DNA from: Undaria pinnatifida
Taxonomy: Eukaryota > Sar > Phaeophyceae > Laminariales > Alariaceae
Reading direction: 5' to 3'
DNA: 64,000 bases
Assembly (NCBI GenBank): GCA_012845835.1
Contig: JABAKD010000012.1
Coordinates: 4,019,570 to 4,083,569 of the forward strand
Shown here: positions 50,884-64,000 of the stretch, piece by piece
Layout of the letters: every line of letters begins with the position of its first letter
How positions within the stretch are numbered: the stretch's first letter is position 1
The notes under the pieces: generated by a model
Told to the model about the DNA's origin: nothing
Databases searched by the model: none
What the model saw: only the letters and a program-made list of their open reading frames with translations
Made by a program: the position numbers and the translations under genes

Positions 50884-51085
50884 TATATGTTTCCCTTTCC
50901 TTGCTTCCTCTTCTTTTCTTTCCTTCTCTTTTTTATTTTGTTTTCTGTTTTCTCTTGCTTTCTTCTTGTTTTCTTTCATTCTCTTCCTTTTTTTTCTTCT
51001 TCTTTTTCCTTTTTTATTTTCTTTTTCTTTTTCTTTCCTTTTTTTTTCTTTTGCTTTCCTTTTATTTATTTTACTTTCTTTGTTT
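50884..51085. repeat. Long polypyrimidine tract
   Basis: About 200 bp nearly free of purines, with TTTCTTTTC-type units. Phenylalanine-rich frames are artefacts. Confidence 0.9.
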
Positions 51086-51194
51086 TCCCAATCGACTCGA
51101 GTTTGTCTTGCGTGTGCGTAGTGATAGGTACCACGTGTAACATATACGTGGAGTCTTTTCTGGGTGGCAAGCGGTGTAGTCGTTGTTTTTTCTA

Positions 51195-51432
51195 GGCGCG
51201 AATAATGCGACGTATGTACCACAGTATGGACCTGACACGTCGCAGGCTGACTCCCGGTGTTTCACTTTCTGGCGCAGGCATGAATTGCGTCAGCTATATG
51301 ATATAATCGTGTACCACTTTTTGGTTTGTATGTGTTGTTTCCCTGGGGTATTCCTCCACTCCAGAGTTACTGGAGCCTGTCCTATGGCCACGGACGGACT
51401 TGATTATGTGAGTTAATGTGAGAACAACAATG
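51195..51432 (+). repeat. AAC-tailed repeat family C, full copy
   Basis: From CAGTATGGACCTGACACGTC through GCAGGCATGAATTGCGTCAG and a CTCCAGAGTTACTGGAGCCT block to GTGAGAACAACAATG. Closest to 27640-27875. Confidence 0.7.

Positions 51433-64000
<12,568 letters not shown>

Overview
The window looks like nuclear DNA of a brown alga (a photosynthetic stramenopile of the Ectocarpus type). It is intron-dense and repeat-rich. Short coding exons with clean GT/AG borders sit in introns of 0.3 to 4.7 kb. Trinucleotide and tetranucleotide tracts are long, and many small transposons are present. One gene product begins with a two-part plastid leader carrying a phenylalanine just after the predicted signal-peptide cleavage point, a hallmark of plastids of red-algal origin. 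The species is an inference; nothing in the window names it.

Three genes are supported. (1) On the minus strand, about 24.46 kb down to 5.94 kb, is a large multi-exon gene coding for a coiled-coil, then TPR, then leucine-rich-repeat protein. Its order of domains recalls TONSL/TONSOKU, a replication-coupled DNA repair scaffold, but the assignment is tentative. (2) On the plus strand, 32.96 to 36.80 kb, is a six-exon RING finger plus LON N-terminal domain protein (LONRF type), a probable E3 ubiquitin ligase. (3) On the plus strand, from 52.47 kb and running off the right edge, is a plastid NADPH-thioredoxin reductase of the NTRC type, with four exons visible. I derived every exon join by matching splice-site sequence to reading phase. 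They are models, not transcripts.

Most of the rest is mobile DNA. A 1.75-kb hAT-like element (3044-4797) has an exact 8-bp target duplication and is built of GGGTC arrays; a 240-bp relative lies at 1056-1295. A tandem miniature LTR retrotransposon (42877-43792) has three LTRs of exactly 84 bp. A decayed chromodomain-type Ty3/gypsy element (about 43.98-47.79 kb) is interrupted by a TA-flanked inverted-repeat element. A 1.1-kb TA-flanked element sits inside another repeat within the third NTRC intron. There are families of short inverted-repeat elements: one of about nine copies with ACGCGTGCTACGATAGAGG-type ends, and one of four copies with CTACGATAGCCCCC-type ends, one of which has grown a 14-unit 31-bp array. 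A tRNA-related SINE-like family, an AAC-tailed family, a composite D-H family and several minisatellites fill the introns and gaps.

The three genes show no obvious joint pathway. They are ordinary housekeeping-type genes separated by repeats. No CRISPR array, operon, complete tRNA or rRNA gene was seen.
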